6,673 nucleotides of DNA from JAWWBS01 sp033720815. Lineage in GTDB: Bacteria > Pseudomonadota > Gammaproteobacteria > Natronospirales > JAJUFS01. The notes under the pieces are model-generated. The model did no database searches. It saw only the letters and a program-made list of their open reading frames with translations, and was not told the DNA's origin. Location of the stretch: positions 1 to 6,673 of the forward strand of contig JAWWBT010000129.1 of NCBI GenBank assembly GCA_033720815.1. The letters run 5' to 3'. This document shows positions 6,274 through 6,673 of this stretch, one piece after another; the stretch's first letter is position 1; every line of letters starts with the position of its first letter. Position numbers and translations under genes: made by a program.

Positions 6274-6673
6274 TTATTGCTTGTTCGAATCACTCGGTTC
6301 GGTTGATTCACCGTTGCGGGTTTCAACCTTCACCATGCCGGCATCTGCCTTTTCCCGCATCGCCTGGATGCGTTTCAGCACGTCTTCAGCGGACGCACCG
6401 GCAGGCTTCTTCTTTTCTTCAGTCTTCGGAGCTTCAGTCTTCGGAGCTTCAGTCTTCGGAGCTTCAGTCTTCGGAGCTTCAGCCTTCGGAGCTTCAGCCT
6501 TCGGAGCTTCAGCTTTCGGAGCTTCAGCCTTCGGCGCGTCAGTCTTCGGCGCTTTAGTCTTCGGAGCTTCAGTCTTCGGTGCTTCAGTCTTCGGGGCTTC
6601 GGTCTTCGGAGCTTCAGCCTTCGGAGCTTCAGCCTTCGGAGCTTCAGCCTTCGGAGCTTCAGTCTTCGGAGCG
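6274..6673 (-). CDS. rne: C-terminal end of a convergent gene, probably RNase E (partial; N-terminus beyond window)
   Basis: On the minus strand a frame is open from the right edge to a TAA (6274-6276), giving 132 residues of the C-terminal end. It begins with a tandem EAPK(T/A) pentapeptide array, then a linker EEKKKPAGASAEDVL, and ends with a charged tail including KRIQAMREKADAGMVKVETR and SDSNKQ. The composition (Ala, Pro, Lys, Glu) predicts a disordered, soluble region without membrane segments. No catalytic domain is visible. RNase E is inferred from position: in Pseudomonas rne lies convergent to the comEC-exbBD-lpxK-ycaR-kdsB-ptp cluster, and RNase E has a long, poorly conserved disordered C-terminal half that scaffolds the degradosome. 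The terminator just past the stop fits a gene end. Other proteins with Lys/Ala/Pro-rich tails are possible. That this is a coding end is well supported; its identity is moderate. Confidence 0.6.
   Translation of the reverse strand, partial: APKTEAPKAEAPKAEAPKAEAPKTEAPKTEAPKTEAPKTKAPKTDAPKAEAPKAEAPKAEAPKAEAPKTEAPKTEAPKTEAPKTEEKKKPAGASAEDVLKRIQAMREKADAGMVKVETRNGESTEPSDSNKQ
6421..6673 (-). repeat. Tandem 15-base repeat array encoding EAPK(T/A) pentapeptides
   Basis: Sixteen complete 15-base units (6421-6660) plus 13 bases of a seventeenth run to the window edge without any length change, each encoding five residues of the minus-strand gene. The plus-strand unit is AGTCTTCGGAGCTTC or AGCCTTCGGAGCTTC, giving Thr or Ala at the fifth position. 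The Lys-Pro-Ala part is almost invariant. In plus-strand order the variable residue reads T4 A4 T5 A3 T. Units eight and nine (6526-6555) deviate, replacing Glu by Asp and Lys. The near identity at DNA level points to recent expansion, and copy number may vary between strains. The array continues outside the window. Confidence 0.95.

Noticed and set aside
6255..6557. Plus-strand open frame of 100 codons with SSELQ repeats
   Set aside because: It is the antisense shadow of the minus-strand repeat array. Periodic DNA with a multiple-of-three unit keeps several frames open. Its start lies just after the terminator with no good ribosome site.
6421..6673. Regular repeats resembling a CRISPR array
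   Set aside because: The units are 15 bases long and directly abutting, with no spacers, and they keep a minus-strand reading frame. They are a coding tandem repeat.

Overview
The window looks like a piece of a gammaproteobacterial chromosome of moderately high GC. All eight plus-strand genes form one tightly packed block built around the inner membrane and lipopolysaccharide (LPS). The order comEC – exbB – exbD – msbA – lpxK – ycaR – kdsB – (VOC gene) – low-molecular-weight tyrosine phosphatase combines two known arrangements. In E. coli the order is ycaI(comEC)-msbA-lpxK-ycaQ-ycaR-kdsB. In Pseudomonas it is comEC-exbB-exbD-lpxK-ycaR-kdsB-ptp, followed by a convergent rne. The combination with msbA after exbBD suggests a member of or near the Xanthomonadales or Chromatiales. 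That placement rests on synteny only.

Layout. Positions 3-497 hold the C-terminal metallo-beta-lactamase-like part of the DNA-uptake protein ComEC. A 57-base gap with a possible -10 element follows. From 555 to 6191 there is one apparent operon with stop/start overlaps or gaps of a few bases. It encodes an ExbB/TolQ-type and an ExbD/TolR-type proton-channel pair, the lipid A flippase MsbA, the lipid A 4'-kinase LpxK, a 58-residue YcaR/Trm112-like protein, CMP-Kdo synthetase KdsB, a VOC (glyoxalase-fold) protein and a low-molecular-weight protein tyrosine phosphatase. A strong symmetric hairpin flanked by A6 and T6 (6224-6254) ends the operon. It probably also ends the convergent minus-strand gene.

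The minus-strand gene (stop at 6274-6276, entering from beyond the right edge) shows only its C-terminal end: a tandem array of the pentapeptide EAPK(T/A), encoded by 15-base repeats, followed by a 49-residue non-repetitive tail. By synteny it is probably RNase E (rne), but no catalytic part is visible.

How the genes work together: LpxK adds the 4' phosphate to lipid A, KdsB activates Kdo for transfer onto it, and MsbA flips the finished Kdo2-lipid A core across the inner membrane. ExbB/ExbD may energise an envelope process. The roles of YcaR, the VOC protein and the phosphatase in this operon are unproven. I found no convincing wholly new system. The least ordinary points are the VOC gene inside the Kdo/phosphatase section, the exbBD pair without tonB, and the repeat array at the right end.
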